Of a stretch of 64,000 nucleotides of DNA, positions 11,173 through 23,556 are shown piece by piece. The DNA is taken from positions 150,870-214,869 of the forward strand of contig RQTK01000161.1 of the NCBI GenBank assembly GCA_003991915.1. Direction: 5' to 3'. Every line of letters starts with the position of its first letter. Positions within the stretch are counted from its first letter, which is position 1. Made by a program: the position numbers and the translations under genes. The stretch is from Elysia chlorotica. Its lineage: Eukaryota > Mollusca > Gastropoda > Plakobranchidae. The notes beneath the pieces were generated by a model that saw nothing but the letters and a program-made list of their open reading frames with translations, was not told the DNA's origin and did not search any database.

Positions 11173-11258
11173 ACAAGAACAACAACAGCAGCAGCAGCAA
11201 CAGCAGCAGCAGCAACAACAACAACACACAGCAACAGCAGCAACAACAACAAGCAGGA
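11173..11258. repeat. CAG/CAA trinucleotide tract
   Basis: Imperfect CAG/CAA repeats giving a poly-Gln open frame on the plus strand. The surrounding frame has no family match and no splice context, and the strand is opposite to the gene, so it is treated as a repeat. A SINE-like fragment (GACGGGTCCCAAGATT) follows at 11315-11347. Confidence 0.75.
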
Positions 11259-11475
11259 GAACTGTAGAGGGCGTGAAGATGTACTACCATGAGCAACAGC
11301 TAAACTTACTGAAGACGGGTCCCAAGATTAAAAATCTGACAATACTATAGACGATTGTATTGTGCGTTGTGCCGCGCCGAGGCAAAGCTCAGTCGTCTTT
11401 ATCAATCTTTGCTGTATGTATACGCCATCTTCAAGTCTAGACCTCTTTTCGTTTCAGTTTTGTTTACAGTCTTTG

Positions 11476-11477
<2 letters not shown>

Positions 11478-11525
<48 letters not shown>

Positions 11526-12146
11526 CTCCCCAACCCTTTTCTTTTTTCAGTTATTTGCAAACACAAACAGATTGGAAAAGTGCTACTGCTAGCCACGACA
11601 GGACACGCCTCAATGTGAAAACAACAAAGAAACAAGGGAAAATTTAAAAAAGAAAAACATGTCTGTCCTTATGAAGGCGCTTGCACCTTTCCTGCTGTGG
11701 GTGAGCTGCTTAGCTGCTGAGCAGTGAGTCACCCTATCAATTACCTCGATGGGGCGGTGAGCAGAGAGGGGTACACTCGGCCCCTCCCAAACACCCTACC
11801 TGCGATCTCTCGGGCTGAGTCGTCTCTCGGGCTGAGTCGGAGAGACGTTGCGATCACGGCGCCCATAGCGACACGAAGACGGTAGGTAAGAGAATGTGCA
11901 CCGGCGCCCAATCTAAAACTCTTTTCTAGTCATACAGAGCCAATAAGCTGACAGAAAACCTAATGCCTAAGCGACTTCATTATGTCACCCGTGATCGCCG
12001 TGTGGAGCACAAGGCCTTTAGTAGCACCGGGCAAACAGGGGAGCCCCCGCCTTCACTCAAACCAGGCAATAGCGGTACAGTCACAACGTTTGGTGTGTAG
12101 GACGCCGACGAGTCCTAAGACTAAAGTCTGACAGTTTAGCACAATT
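11478..12146. repeat. Direct repeat copy 1, led by a CT tract
   Basis: A CT run (11478-11522) followed by about 615 bases that recur at 13843-14438 with about 95 percent identity (e.g. CAGTTATTTGCAAACACAAA, ATGTCTGTCCTTATGAAGGC). It contains one MITE-like copy and ends in a SINE fragment. Copy 1 has a small local doubling of CTCTCGGGCTGAGTCG. Confidence 0.92.
11840..12025 (+). mobile_element. MITE-like repeat copy (within direct repeat 1)
   Basis: Left end GACGTTGCGATCACGG, internal GAAGACGGTAGGTAAGAGAA and GCACCGGCGCCCAATC, right end GTGATCGCCGTGTGG then CACAAGGCCTTTAG. The ends are imperfect inverted copies. The same element is in the second direct repeat at 14140-14325. Confidence 0.6.
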
Positions 12147-13738
12147 TCAGTTCTTCGTTCTTGTTTTTTTTTTACCTGGAGACACGGTCTGCAGGTAAAT
12201 GTACACAAAACGCTGCGTGTCGACAAGTCACAAGCTTCTTTCTTACTGGAATTAAAAGACGCAAGGCAGAAAGAGAAGCGAAAGACTCATGGCAACAGGG
12301 AAAAGTAGTTCAGTAAAAGAAGTGCGGCTTAAGTCGAAAACATTATGGAGAAACCTATGGTTTACAATATCATTATGACTGATTTATTTATATTTTTTCT
12401 TTTAAAGGTCTATTTTAACAGAAAAACTCATTACGCGCATGGTTTCAATTCGGAAGGTCTCGAGTTCGAAGCTCTCAACTAGCTAAACGTATCCTACGTC
12501 TCAAGAAAAGCCCTTAATCGTGACCTATTATTGAGTCTTAACCGCTTGCTGAAGTCCAGCCATTGGTAAAGATTTAGAACTTTTCCTGCGATCGCTTATA
12601 GACAGTGCTCAAAGGTGTTGGTCCCTAAATACGATCTCTCACCTTTTGGACAGAGCGTTCTGAACAGTTCATGAGTTGCTCACTAAATACGATCTCTCAA
12701 CTTTTGGACGGATCGTTCACAGTTCACATGGTCTTGAATAGGACTACACTCACACAGAGACACACGCAAATAGTAAGGGGGAAAAAAACCCATCCAAAGT
12801 AATCGCATCACCTCACACTGATTTTCGCATGGTGTTGTGCAGTTGTCGGTAACAATAAGCAAATTAGGATAATACACACACGAGAGAAAACACTATCCGT
12901 TTAAGGTAAGACATTGAAAATAATAATCATTCTCCTCTGAATTTCTAAAAATCTAAAAATGCACACGATCTCCAAAGTCATTATCGCATCTTTTCATTAA
13001 AACACTTAAAACACGTCGCTAAAACCACAGCTTTTGGTACATTGTTTTCGTGATCAAGCTTCCAATTTCATTTCAAAAAGAGATATTTTGATGAAAGAGG
13101 GAGATGCAGAGATGAGAGGAATACACTCGCGTTACAATACTCATGGCCTCCACGGCCAGAACTCTACATGTCAAAAAAACATGATGGAAAACGAGCAAAC
13201 TATTCCACAATTACAGCATGTCATGTAAAAAAACTCCCATATTTACTCGCGCTTGGACCAGAAATCCGCACAAAGAAAACTTCCTGTCCGACACTGCGTG
13301 ATCCACTAGGACGTCTGAGATTACGGAGCTCTATTGCAATAACCGACTGAGCACGGTGAAACTCTTGCATACACGGCAACATGGGGGGGGGAATTCTTTT
13401 TCCTCAGAGGTTTGTTGAACTCAAAGCTACAATCGCCGTACCAGCTCCTCGCAGGGCTAAAACAACCCCTTTTTTCCCCAGCGTTTCAAAATCCCTGATC
13501 CACGGCGGGACTACTAAATATTCAGAAGAAATAAGATGATAATAAAGATTTAAGATGCAAATCTATATTTAGAAACAAGGTAAGCCACGCTGTCGACATG
13601 CTGATGTGGAGAGTCCTTGGGTATTACTTCATGACATGGTGAATGAATCGGTGAGTTCCGAGCGATAACCTGGTAGTCCTTTAAAAAAAAAAAGTTTCAC
13701 ATCACCAACCCTCCACAGCCATCTCCCCATCTCCACTC

Positions 13739-13740
<2 letters not shown>
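12147..13740. other. Spacer between the two direct repeats
   Basis: About 1.6 kb with no recognised gene. A phrase, ACGATCTCTCACCTTTTGGAC-like, occurs twice close together (about 12630 and 12690), a small local duplication. Confidence 0.5.
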
Positions 13741-13830
<90 letters not shown>

Positions 13831-14438
13831 CCCCCCCCCCCCAACCCTTTTCTTTTTTCAGTTATTTGCAAACACAAACAGATTGGAAAAGTGCTACTGC
13901 TAGCCACGACAGGACACGCCTCAATGTGAAAACAACAAAGAAACAAGGGAAAATTTAAAAAAGAAAAACATGTCTGTCCTTATGAAGGCGCTTGCACCTT
14001 TCCTGCTGTGGGTGAGCTGCTTAGCTGCTGAGCAGTGAGTCACCCTATCAATTACCTCGATGGGGCGGTGAGCAGAGAGGGGTACACTCGGTCCCTCCCC
14101 AACACCCCCCCCCTTACCTGCGATCTCTCGGGCTGAGTCGGAGAGACGTTGCGATCACGGCGCCCATAACGACCCGAAGACGGTAAGTAAGAGAATGAGC
14201 ACCGGCGTCCAATCAAAATTTCTATTCTAGACATACAGAGCCAATAGGCTGTCAGAAACATAATGTCTACGCGACTTCATTATGTCACCCGTGATCGCCG
14301 TGTGGAGCACAAGGCCTTTAGTAGCACCGGGCAAACAGGGGAGCCCCCGCCTTCACTCAAACCAGGCAATAGCGGTACAGTCACAACGTTTGGTGTGTAG
14401 GACGCCGACGAGTCCTAAGACTAAAGTCTGACAGTTTA
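13741..14438. repeat. Direct repeat copy 2, led by TGTC and CT tracts
   Basis: TGTC units (13741-13783) and a CT run (13784-13827), a C-run, then 13843-14438 matching 11531-12146. Here the trailing SINE fragment continues further (to about 14485, GTGATGCAGCCACATAGATA), showing copy 1 was cut off within the SINE. Confidence 0.92.
14140..14325 (+). mobile_element. MITE-like repeat copy (within direct repeat 2)
   Basis: Partner of the copy at 11840-12025, with a handful of differences. Left end GACGTTGCGATCACGG; right end CACAAGGCCTTTAG. Confidence 0.6.
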
Positions 14439-14690
14439 AGTGATGCAGCCACATAGATACAGGGCGGTGATAATATTACAGACTTTTTTTTATTCATACA
14501 ACAATGAAGGATGATACAAGCACGGCCCTTGGTATCGGGCATTTTGATCGCTCATTGGCTCCGTGTGTGTAACATAAAACTATGATTGAGCGCCGGTACA
14601 GATTCTCTCAGTCTCACCTAGCGTCTCCGTTTCTCCATAGGCACCACAATCCCAAGGCCTCTATTATATTAACACCGACGCAGCCATTTT
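14390..14690 (-). mobile_element. Broken SINE body fragments
   Basis: 14400-14485 matches the middle of the SINE body, and 14660-14690 (TATTAACACCGACGCAGCC) matches the part next to the head, with about 170 unrelated bases between. Confidence 0.45.
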
Positions 14691-15082
14691 AAGAGATAAA
14701 GGAAATTTTTATGTTTGATTGATTATTGACGTTCTTCTTAAGTAAGAAAGCTCTCTCATGGAAAAATCCCAACAGTCCACGGTTACACACTCAAACAATC
14801 CAGCCTAACATGTTTAACTATGCAGTTCACCATTGGTTTCCTTAGATATTCTGAGTGTTTGCTGTTTTGTTTCCTCAATCAAACATTAGAATGATGGTCT
14901 AATCAGGAAATTATTACACAACGGTGAAAACCCCCCAAAAAACTGGCCCAGTTCATCAGAAACGGTTATATTCTCTGCTAAATTATAAACAATAACGCAA
15001 GGTTTAAAAACAATCTAGGCTCCAAACGCATTGCAACATGAATGTCAAATACATGCATAAGGGGTTACGATTTGGAAAGCAA

Positions 15083-15175
15083 GAAATTCAGATAGCTCAT
15101 TTGGAAGAATGTTGGGCTGAAAGGCGGGAGGACCGGGGTTCGGTTCTTAGTTGGCAACCCAACACTGATGATCTA
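15083..15175 (+). mobile_element. tRNA-like SINE head
   Basis: GATAGCTCATTTGGAAGAAT resembles a tRNA 5' part (A box) and GACCGGGGTTCGGTTCTTAG resembles a B box at tRNA spacing. The folding arms are too degraded for a working tRNA gene. Confidence 0.5.
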
Positions 15176-15386
15176 GGGAAAGCGCGCTGCGCATGTATAA
15201 CTAATTCCAAATCAAACATAATTCATGTGGGGGCACGATAAGACAACACAAGCCTCTCTCTTCCTGCACTAGATTCATAAAGCCTTGCAGATACAGTGTG
15301 CAATGACTGCATTACTTGCTACACTGTAGGTTTCACGTCGCCTAGCTAGGTTCCCTGACAATACCCATAGTGCGCCTGCAGCTTAC

Positions 15387-15857
15387 CTTGATAAAGAACT
15401 GCTCCAAAAATACCCGTAGCCCTTTGCGAGTCGACGACGAGGAGGCCCCCCTATTGCTGCAAGCCGACTTCCTCTGCAAATAACCCTGACCTCTGAACTT
15501 TATGCCGTTCGGGAAGAGCCGTGACCTTGACCTTTGCCCCAGCGATGACCTGATGCACTGTGTGAAGTTTGACCTCTTCCTGCCCTTACTGTTTGGGCTG
15601 AACAGGCTGGAGCCTGGAGCCGGACTGTCCGCGTCTGAACTGTTCAGACTGCGGTACAGGGAAAACCCGTTCTTCTTCTCGGGGGTGACACAGGATATGC
15701 CGAGAGACTGGCCTGGGTTTTCCCTGTTAGTATGAGTCGATACTGTACACGCCATTGGAGCAGTTTTTTCTGACACGTGTGTGGTTTTGGTATACTGTGC
15801 GGCTATCGTTGGAACCGCAGGCGGAGTTCTACAACGGTGTTGGTGATTATGGGCCAT
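15387..15857 (-). CDS. MYO18: MYO18 alternative first coding exon, Arg/Ser-rich module (157 codons)
   Basis: An open frame starting ATG at 15857, with an in-frame stop at 15891-15893 just upstream, running 157 codons to a good donor, ATCAAG|GTAAGC, in phase 0. The exon at 5940 starts in phase 0, so this module fuses in frame as FLEQFFIK followed by ARTEDD. The sequence is basic and Ser-rich (MAHNHQHRCRTPPAVP, KGRKRSNFTQ, GQRSRSRLFP, NRGASSSSTRKGL) with no domain I recognise. Reading past the donor soon ends in a stop. It could be a short isoform start lacking PDZ, comparable to the PDZ-less forms known in vertebrates. It has not been shown to be transcribed; the exon call rests on ORF length, donor and phase. 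Confidence 0.68.
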
Positions 15858-17618
15858 ACTTATCTCTACATTTAGGAGGCTTGAGAGAAGCTATACGCGC
15901 TATGCTTTGACTTCTCCGATTCTTTTATGTTTTTATCCATCCCAGCCTCTACGTGTTGATCCCGTATTCTGGAGCGAATTGAGGAGATGTGATGTGGTAA
16001 GCACCCACTTCACCTATACCAAGGTTTAATTTTTCGCATGGTAGTTACATTCTTGCCACTCCCAAATGATACATGTACCTATCTCCATATTACATGCGCC
16101 CAAGAATGAGACCGCAGTATGATTGCAAGATACACTACAAAAAGTCAAAAGTACTGCTTTCAGCAACTAATGGCATTGCTACTCAAATACTGTTGTAGTT
16201 CATGTTTTTTGGCATCAGATGCTCTACAAATGCCTGCTACAGACCAAATTCACTTTATTGCTCCATATTGACGAGATAACTTTCCTTTAGTACCGTAGCT
16301 GGGATATCCATCAAACCCATACAGTTTGGATAAATGACAACAATGTTCATGGACTCGCTACTACTACGGACCAAACTATCTACCATACATGTATTTCTTT
16401 TAAACTAAGTTCGGCAACTTGTGTACCAAGCACAGACATAGTCTCCAATCATTATAGGATGGGTATTTTTTAATGGGCCTTGGCTTTATAAAATTCCAAT
16501 AAGACTGTCACTGAGCCGACAATTGTACCGACAGTTTAATTTGATTAACTAACGGATTTCAATTCGCATATTGTTAGATATGCTTCATCGTTGGCTTACA
16601 AATTGACATCAACAAGATAAGAGTCCCATATTTTACTAAAATCTCTAAACATAGATCTAGATCATTTTGGTATCTTTAGGACCATTCTGTTGCTTCTTTG
16701 TATTCTCCTATGTGTCCAAAGATCATAATCTAGATCTACAGGTTATAACATGTCGGGCCCCAAATTGTTAGTAGGTTACCCATGCTACCTAAAGATGGAT
16801 TTAGTTGAGGGGACAAAATCTACTTAGTTTATTAAATCAATATCGAGATTTTAGGTCTAGAGTCTGCATGCTATCAGTTCCAGCTTTAGATCTAGACTTC
16901 GATCTATATCTCCAACCATACTCCTAACAATGAAGCGCGAAAAATACCAGCAGAAACTTTCCGAGAGCAATCATCTACATCTAGGCTAGACCCCGCCTCT
17001 TGAACGAAGAGTGGAACGCCAGGGAAAACCCGAAAGACTTTTGAATTTGATAGCGCGAAAAATGGACCCAAAAAATGTTACAAGCAAAATCCTATAGTGC
17101 CATGTATTTTTATGATTATTTTGTGCTTTGTTTATTGTCTGGTTGTGCTCCTTTTTTACATTTTTTTTTTTAGAAAGGATCCCAGTGTTTACCAAAGGAC
17201 AAGGACATAATTATCAAGAAATACGAAAGATCAGGTGAACAAAAATGATTAACATCGGTGTATACTGAATAATACGTTTTTGTTTCCTTCTTTTTGCTTA
17301 AGCTACAAACAGCACTGCTTAGCTTTGGCTCAGCTACATCGACCTGCTTTAAAGCTCAAAACCATCAACGTCTATAACAGCAGGACCCTAAGCCTAAATT
17401 CCCCACCTTGTACGCGATTTTGTTAAGGTTAGCGGTTAGGCAGAACCCTTGTAAAGATATGTATAAGCCTTACATCTTTTGCTGACTTTCCTGTTGCTAT
17501 GGAGGTCGATGCTGATAACCCAACAGCAGTACAGGACTTTCCTCGAGACTAAGAGACATTAAACATGGAGAGAGCGTTGTTTTCCGACCACCATTCAAAT
17601 TTCATCCCAACAACCTAC
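15858..17618. other. MYO18 intron between the two alternative first exons
   Basis: AT-rich, no gene seen. TAGATCTAGA-type words cluster at 16640-16920. The promoter of the 15857 module, if real, should lie in here, but I see no clear TATA element. Confidence 0.5.
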
Positions 17619-18770
17619 CTGTACAAGCTTGACACTCCCCCGTCTGCTGCTGCTGCTGTTGTCGTTACTAGTGGTGGTAATATTGTTGTTGCTGCCGAGG
17701 CTGGTGTTGCTGCCATGAAGACTATTCGTGCTGCCGCTACCACTGTTACTCCGAGCAAGAATGTGGTTGCTGCTGCTGCTTTTATTGTTGTTGTTGCTAC
17801 TGCTGTTATTGGTAGTATTTGTTGTCACGCTGGTGTTTTTGTTAGAGCTACTATGAGAAGTCCTACGGTTGTTAGCGGACGGGTTGTACTGACTATGGTT
17901 GTTGTTGCTGGTGTTGCTGTGGTTGGTGTTATGCCGTGAAGATGAACTACCACTGTTGCTACGCGGCAGCGGGAAAGGTCTATTTTGACTACTACCACCA
18001 CCACCACCACTGCTATCAATGCTGCTGCTACTACCACTCTTATTGTTGGTGCGGGGGGAAGAGGATACGTGGCGAATGTTGCTGCTGCTGCTGTTATTGA
18101 GAGTCGAGTCGCCAGTGCTGCTGTGGCTGCGGTGAAGCGGCTGCGACAGGCGCCGGTGTCCGTCACTGGACGATGATGTTCTCACTATGATGGTGCCGCC
18201 CAGACTCTTACGCTGGGCGAGCGGGCTGCGGGTGCTGCCGGGAAGGGGGGACAGCCTGTGACCGCTACCACCACCAGCAGCGCCGCCTGCAGCGTGTACG
18301 CTCAGGCTATCTCTCGAGCCGTCAGCAGAGCCGGCGCAGCTCACGCTCCTGTGTAGCATCAGCGGGGAAGCCCGTTGGCTGTTGAGGCTGGTGTTACTGG
18401 CGCTCTTGCTATTGAGGCTGGTGTTACTGGCGCTCTTGCTATTGAGGCTGGCGTTACTGGCGCTCTTGCTAGTGAGGCTTGCGTTACTGGCGCTCTTGCT
18501 ATTGAGGCTGGTGTTACTGACGCTCTTGCCTGCATTGCCCGCACCACTGGCGCTGCGCTGTAGCTGGGACCCCCGATCCCTGGCGCGGCCCTGGCTGGAG
18601 GCGGCCGTGTTGAGGCTGCTGCTACTGACGCTCCTGTTGCCCCCCATGGAGTTTGCCGGCAAGGGCGAGAGTCTGTGACCGCCGCCGCTGTCGATGCTAT
18701 TCCGGTGCGCTGAGGGCGTGCTAGCCCCGCCATTTCGGGGGCTTTTCTTCTGCGGCCCCGTGCTTGACAT
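17619..18770 (-). CDS. MYO18: MYO18 alternative first coding exon, Ser/Asn-rich module (384 codons)
   Basis: ATG at 18770 (in-frame stop at 18882-18884 upstream, no earlier ATG between) and 384 codons to the donor GTACAG|GTAGGT, phase 0, compatible with the motor exon at 5940. The protein is low-complexity Ser/Asn/Gly/Arg: MSSTGPQKKSPRNGG, two copies of GGGHRLSPLP or SGHRLSPLP, and about five 10-residue repeats of the type KSASNTSLNS at roughly residues 80-130. Several sites fit basophilic kinases: QRKSLGG, HRRLSQPL, NRRTSHSS, SRRGSVKL. It is predicted to be disordered. Vertebrate MYO18B and the striated-muscle MYO18A form also carry long disordered Ser/Pro-rich N-termini, so a muscle-type isoform is possible but not shown. 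Frames on the opposite strand are open only because of the CTG-type repeats. Confidence 0.75.
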
Positions 18771-21009
18771 AATTGCTGTTTGCCAAAGATGTGTTGGCGG
18801 CCCTGTGGTCCACAGGGAATCAAAAAGCTTGAACTCAGCTAAACTAAAAGATTTGCTGGCTGTAGAAAGCTGTTCACGCTGCTACATTTCGAACTCAGTT
18901 TCTCGTCTGACGATAGAGAACCAAAATCACTACCAGGAGCGTGTGAGGTTCACAACACCACAAAGATATAAATTCCATTGTCCAAAAAAAAACTATGTGC
19001 ATCTGAATACGATGCTGTTGTTAAAATTCCTTTCATAACATTTTTTAGCGTCAGAAACATCAATGCAGGGTATACATGGTTACACACTTGAAAGCACTGC
19101 ACCATGCAGAGGTAGCGTGTAGTCAAAGAATTATACCTGTTACTATAATTATATCCTTTATGTCATCATGTCCATTACAGATACCCGGGTTGGATTTATA
19201 TCCAGGTCAGAAAAGTTTCATCGAATGTGACAATAGTTATTATTGCCATTCGGTGTTATTCACATCATTCAATATCCATAACAGTACATTGAGTTCAACC
19301 CCGGAAGCTCCATGTTTTGTTTAGAACTCTTTGTATAGAATAAACAAAATATAGTATTCGAATATCGGGCAGCACAAAAATTACATTACGACCACCTACA
19401 CCTCCTTTATATCTGTCAAGTGATGAGTAATACATATAACAAAGTACTAAAAACAATAAGCAGACTTTGCTGCGACAATCACTACGTCTTGTTTTCCCAT
19501 AAAACGGCAAATAATGGAATAATAAAACACAACCATGTAATATATCCTGAAGGAAGAGATTAAAATCACAACTTTGGCAAGGATTCGATCATCCGTCGAT
19601 GCAGTCTTAAAACCGGAGTATCTACCACGGGTGTACGGTGCTACACTAACACAAACACGCTCCTATTTTCACTTAACCAGTGTCAGCAGGATCTCACTGC
19701 GTCAGTGCAAGTATACATTTTTTTTGCAATTCAGGACAAAGACATAACTGGCTTAATATATCATTGTAACATTAGTGGGCATTACAACGGACCGCGATAG
19801 CTGTGAAACTTATGGGGAAAAAATCTAAAGCTCTGCTCGCCTTGGCTTCCTAATGGGGTTCGTTTATGGCACGTCCCAAAACAAACGTCTACGATTTTAT
19901 GTTTGCGATGCCACTTGGAGAAAAAGCGAGGATACCAGAACATTTGTATCACCCGTCGCATTGCACAGTATACATGTCGTCATGTCAGTCCGCAATGCAC
20001 AATGTCATGTTGTCACGAAAAGTAGTCTCCCTCGTTTCTTAGTACTCTGACTACAGATTTGCTGTTTTTTTGTTTTTAGAAATGAGATAGATCTAAGCCA
20101 CTTTGAAAACGAGAAGACAGTGTACTGAGAGGGTGTCATGTACAGAGAAGTCAGTGAGCCGTGGAGAGGGGAAGTCGGTGGGGCCGGAAAGGATCTCTGC
20201 TGGGTGCTGACCACTGTCCACTGCGGCCGCAGCACAAAGCGTCCAGCCAAGCGTGCGCCGGACAATAATCCGATACCGAGGTCAGCAGGCAGCGCTGGAC
20301 ATTCGCTGGACACTCGCTGGACATTCAACAACCGCCTCAATGAGTTCGTGGCTTGCAGCTCGCACTGTTACGATAAAAGTCGAGGCCACAGAGATACACA
20401 ATGCACTCCTATAATGGGCGACTCATGCCTTGTGTGGAAAGCTTTAAGCCCTTAACAAGTTGTATGGTAATTCTTAAGTGGTGTTTAACAATAACCTCAG
20501 GTTTTTCTTTTAAACGTAGAAATGTAACACAAAGCAAACAAGTAAACAAAACGCTTCTTTTCCAGGAATTGGTTCCACGTTGTCTGTTTAGCAAATGGAA
20601 GCCATTCGCATATCTAAAAATACACGTAGGCTACTGTTCAATCCCCGCCCGGTAGGTATTCTAACCTAGGCGTTGAAATGTGCGCGCGTGTTGACACTGC
20701 TGTATAGTGTATACATGACCGTACTAGCCAACTTGTGTCAACTGATACGGTCAGAAGGATAGGCAGAGCTTTCTGGATCATTAGGTCGCTGGTCTCATGG
20801 CATTGGTGGACAGTGATTTAGCTTGATAGGCGAGTGTCATGGCGGGACTTCTAAGTATACAATAGTAACTTCTGATGGGAGAAGCAGACAAGTGTGGGAT
20901 GACAGAGAGACAGACAGAGACTCCAGAGAGAGAATGAGAGAGAGAGTGAGAGATAAAGAGTGAAAGAGAGAGGCAGAAAAGCAGGGTCGGTGTCAGTACG
21001 CGTAGTCTT
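18771..21009. other. MYO18 intron upstream of the Ser-rich exon
   Basis: No coding sequence recognised. 18771-18881 remains open in the Ser-rich frame but has no ATG. A tRNA-like fragment may be present at 19575-19640 (minus). 20140-20400 is GC-richer, without assignment. Confidence 0.5.
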
Positions 21010-21162
21010 GAGTTTGAGTCTTTTGTTTAGCGTCATATGTCAACACTGGGCTGTAATGCGGACGGGTCACAAGGTTAGCGTCTGGCAATTTCACGTTCTG
21101 CAACACAGAGACAGTGCGGGGATGGCAGTACTCTTATCTAATGTGATCAAACTAGTCCTGGT
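21010..21162 (-). mobile_element. Diverged SINE body
   Basis: Minus-oriented; GCGGACGGGTCACAAGGTTA, GTCTGGCAATTT and ACACAGAGACAGTGCGGGGA match the family body. Head absent. Confidence 0.6.
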
Positions 21163-21659
21163 TGTACTGCTCTGAGGTCCAGTCGCCGCACACAAGCTTC
21201 CTTGAGACCAATCAAAAAGTAGATAAAAATCAATCATTCAAGAAAAAAAATAGCAACAACAATACACCACATTATTTAAAATAAATTCAAGCTGCAAGTT
21301 GTTTATAGCTCCAGCACGGAAAAAAATAGAAACCGCTGTCACATGACGTGTAATGATGTATTACTTGAATCTAGACTTTCTTGGCCGATGAAGAAATCTT
21401 TCCACAATCACAACTTACATTGTAATTATCTTCACTCTTTGATCTGCGCGTTAAAACGCGAACACAAAGGAAAGTGTGCCTATGTGAATTTGTTTTATTT
21501 TGTCTTTAGCTGAAGTATTTCACTTTTTTATGCAGAAAAGAATAAAGGATTTACAACACAAACATTTGTACTGAATTAAGATCAGTTATACCAAAACGAC
21601 GTAAGCTGTGGTACATGGTCTGAGATTACTGTAAAAAACATATAACAATAATAATAATA

Positions 21660-22295
21660 NNNNNNNNNNNNNNNNNNNNNNNNNNNNNNNNNNNNNNNNN
21701 NNNNNNNNNNNNNNNNNNNNNNNNNNNNNNNNNNNNNNNNNNNNNNNNNNNNNNNNNNNNNNNNNNNNNNNNNNNNNNNNNNNNNNNNNNNNNNNNNNNN
21801 NNNNNNNNNNNNNNNNNNNNNNNNNNNNNNNNNNNNNNNNNNNNNNNNNNNNNNNNNNNNNNNNNNNNNNNNNNNNNNNNNNNNNNNNNNNNNNNNNNNN
21901 NNNNNNNNNNNNNNNNNNNNNNNNNNNNNNNNNNNNNNNNNNNNNNNNNNNNNNNNNNNNNNNNNNNNNNNNNNNNNNNNNNNNNNNNNNNNNNNNNNNN
22001 NNNNNNNNNNNNNNNNNNNNNNNNNNNNNNNNNNNNNNNNNNNNNNNNNNNNNNNNNNNNNNNNNNNNNNNNNNNNNNNNNNNNNNNNNNNNNNNNNNNN
22101 NNNNNNNNNNNNNNNNNNNNNNNNNNNNNNNNNNNNNNNNNNNNNNNNNNNNNNNNNNNNNNNNNNNNNNNNNNNNNNNNNNNNNNNNNNNNNNNNNNNN
22201 NNNNNNNNNNNNNNNNNNNNNNNNNNNNNNNNNNNNNNNNNNNNNNNNNNNNNNNNNNNNNNNNNNNNNNNNNNNNNNNNNNNNNNNNNNNNNNN
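21660..22295. other. Assembly gap (636 N)
   Basis: Unknown bases. It is preceded by an ATA run and followed by a GA tract, so it probably failed to assemble because of simple repeats. Confidence 0.99.
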
Positions 22296-22299
22296 CGAA

Positions 22300-22342
<43 letters not shown>

Positions 22343-22915
22343 GGGGTAGGGAGAGAGTGAGTGGGTGAGTGAGGGAAATCGAACAAGAAATAAAGAGACC
22401 AAACACCATCTATCAATATGTAAATATATTGCGGCTCAATGAATAGGGCACCATGGTTTGTGTTTTTTTTTTCAAAAATATTTTCCGGAGTTTTTCGAGG
22501 CAGGCGAACGGGCACCAAACTACATAAACATACTTCAGCTTCAATTAAAATTAGTTAAAGGCAGACAAAAGGCAAATGGAATGCAGAAAGTTTAAGAGAG
22601 AAGAAAATTACACAAGCAATAATTCAATAAGACTATTATACGCACGCGTACGCATTATAGTAAAATGAGTAACGGTTTCAAACGAGGCTATGTACATAAA
22701 ACATCCTTGGTTTCAACACTTAGCAAGATAAACTCACGAGCCTAAGGGTAGAAAGTGTTTGGCCGTGAGTGAGTGAGTGAGTATATGTGGGGGGGGGGGG
22801 GGGGGGGGGGGGGGGAGTGGTTATCACAGCATCTAGACTGACAGATAACGGTGGGCAGGGCGAGCCCCTGGTCAAGTCTAGTGAGAGGTCGGTATGGCAA
22901 GAGATAAGAGATAAC
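22296..22915. repeat. GA tract, unique sequence and a poly-G run
   Basis: GA tract 22300-22338, then unassigned sequence, GTGA repeats (22764-22780) and a G-run of about 26 bases (22789-22815). Confidence 0.7.
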
Positions 22916-23100
22916 AGAGGCCTTACGATAGCGGGGCTCATCGCGAGAACGAATACGATAGGGATGGAGCTATGCAACGACGTCCAATGGCAGCTCTTTC
23001 CTACACATACGGAGCCCAAGATTGACCAGAAAAGCCAATGCTTAAGGGTCGTCTTGACGTCAACCGTAATCGCCGTGTGGGTTGCGAAGCTTGCAACGGC
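22916..23100 (+). mobile_element. MITE-like repeat copy
   Basis: Left end AGAGGCCTTACGATAGCGG; internal ACGAATACGATAGGGA and ACGTCCAATGGCAGCTCT, then ACGGAGCCCAAGATTGACCA; right end TAATCGCCGTGTGGGTTGCG. One of the more complete members. Confidence 0.6.
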
Positions 23101-23390
23101 TGACCAAATCACTGGAACTGGACTGTTAGTCCATTGAGCTGAAATATTCCCCAGGTAATGACCTACTGTAGTACAGATAGCCAATGGCGCTCTAAAACTG
23201 TTCTAGATAGACATGAAAAGCCACAGAGCTGCCAATCTAATCGACCATCACATGATGTGCTTGTGTTGGCACTTTTTCGTATTGATTTGCACACCTTCCA
23301 TTTCTAAAAAAAAAATACAAAACGCTTTTTCTTATTCAAAATATTTTTAAAATCCTCGAAACTAGTGCGCACGCAACAAACAGGCTTTGC

Positions 23391-23556
23391 TGTTGAGTTG
23401 GTTTAACGTTCAATATTAGCACTATAATAGGCTATATTGTTAATGGGCCCCAAGACTGACGTCTGACAATTTTATGTGCTGCCACACACAAGACAGGGCG
23501 GGGATACCAAGACTCCTGTCTCGACCGGTAACAACTGACACCGATCCAACCAGTGG
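23391..23556 (-). mobile_element. SINE body copy, head missing
   Basis: Minus-oriented: GTTGAGTTGGTTTAACGTTC through GACAGGGCGGGGATACCAAG to CACCGATCCAACCAGT, stopping where the tRNA head would begin. Confidence 0.8.

Noticed and set aside
11085-11350. Poly-Gln protein
   Set aside because: CAG/CAA microsatellite on the strand opposite to the gene, with a SINE fragment downstream.
15502-15735. Plus-strand 77-codon frame opposite the Arg/Ser-rich exon
   Set aside because: Shadow of the minus-strand exon; no splice sites and no family match.
18359-18823. Other open frames over the Ser-rich exon, on both strands
   Set aside because: They arise from the same 30-base and CTG-type repeats; only the frame ending at the phase-0 donor has the mixed composition, upstream stop and splice logic of an exon.
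21582-22518. Long frames across the assembly gap
   Set aside because: They consist of unknown bases.
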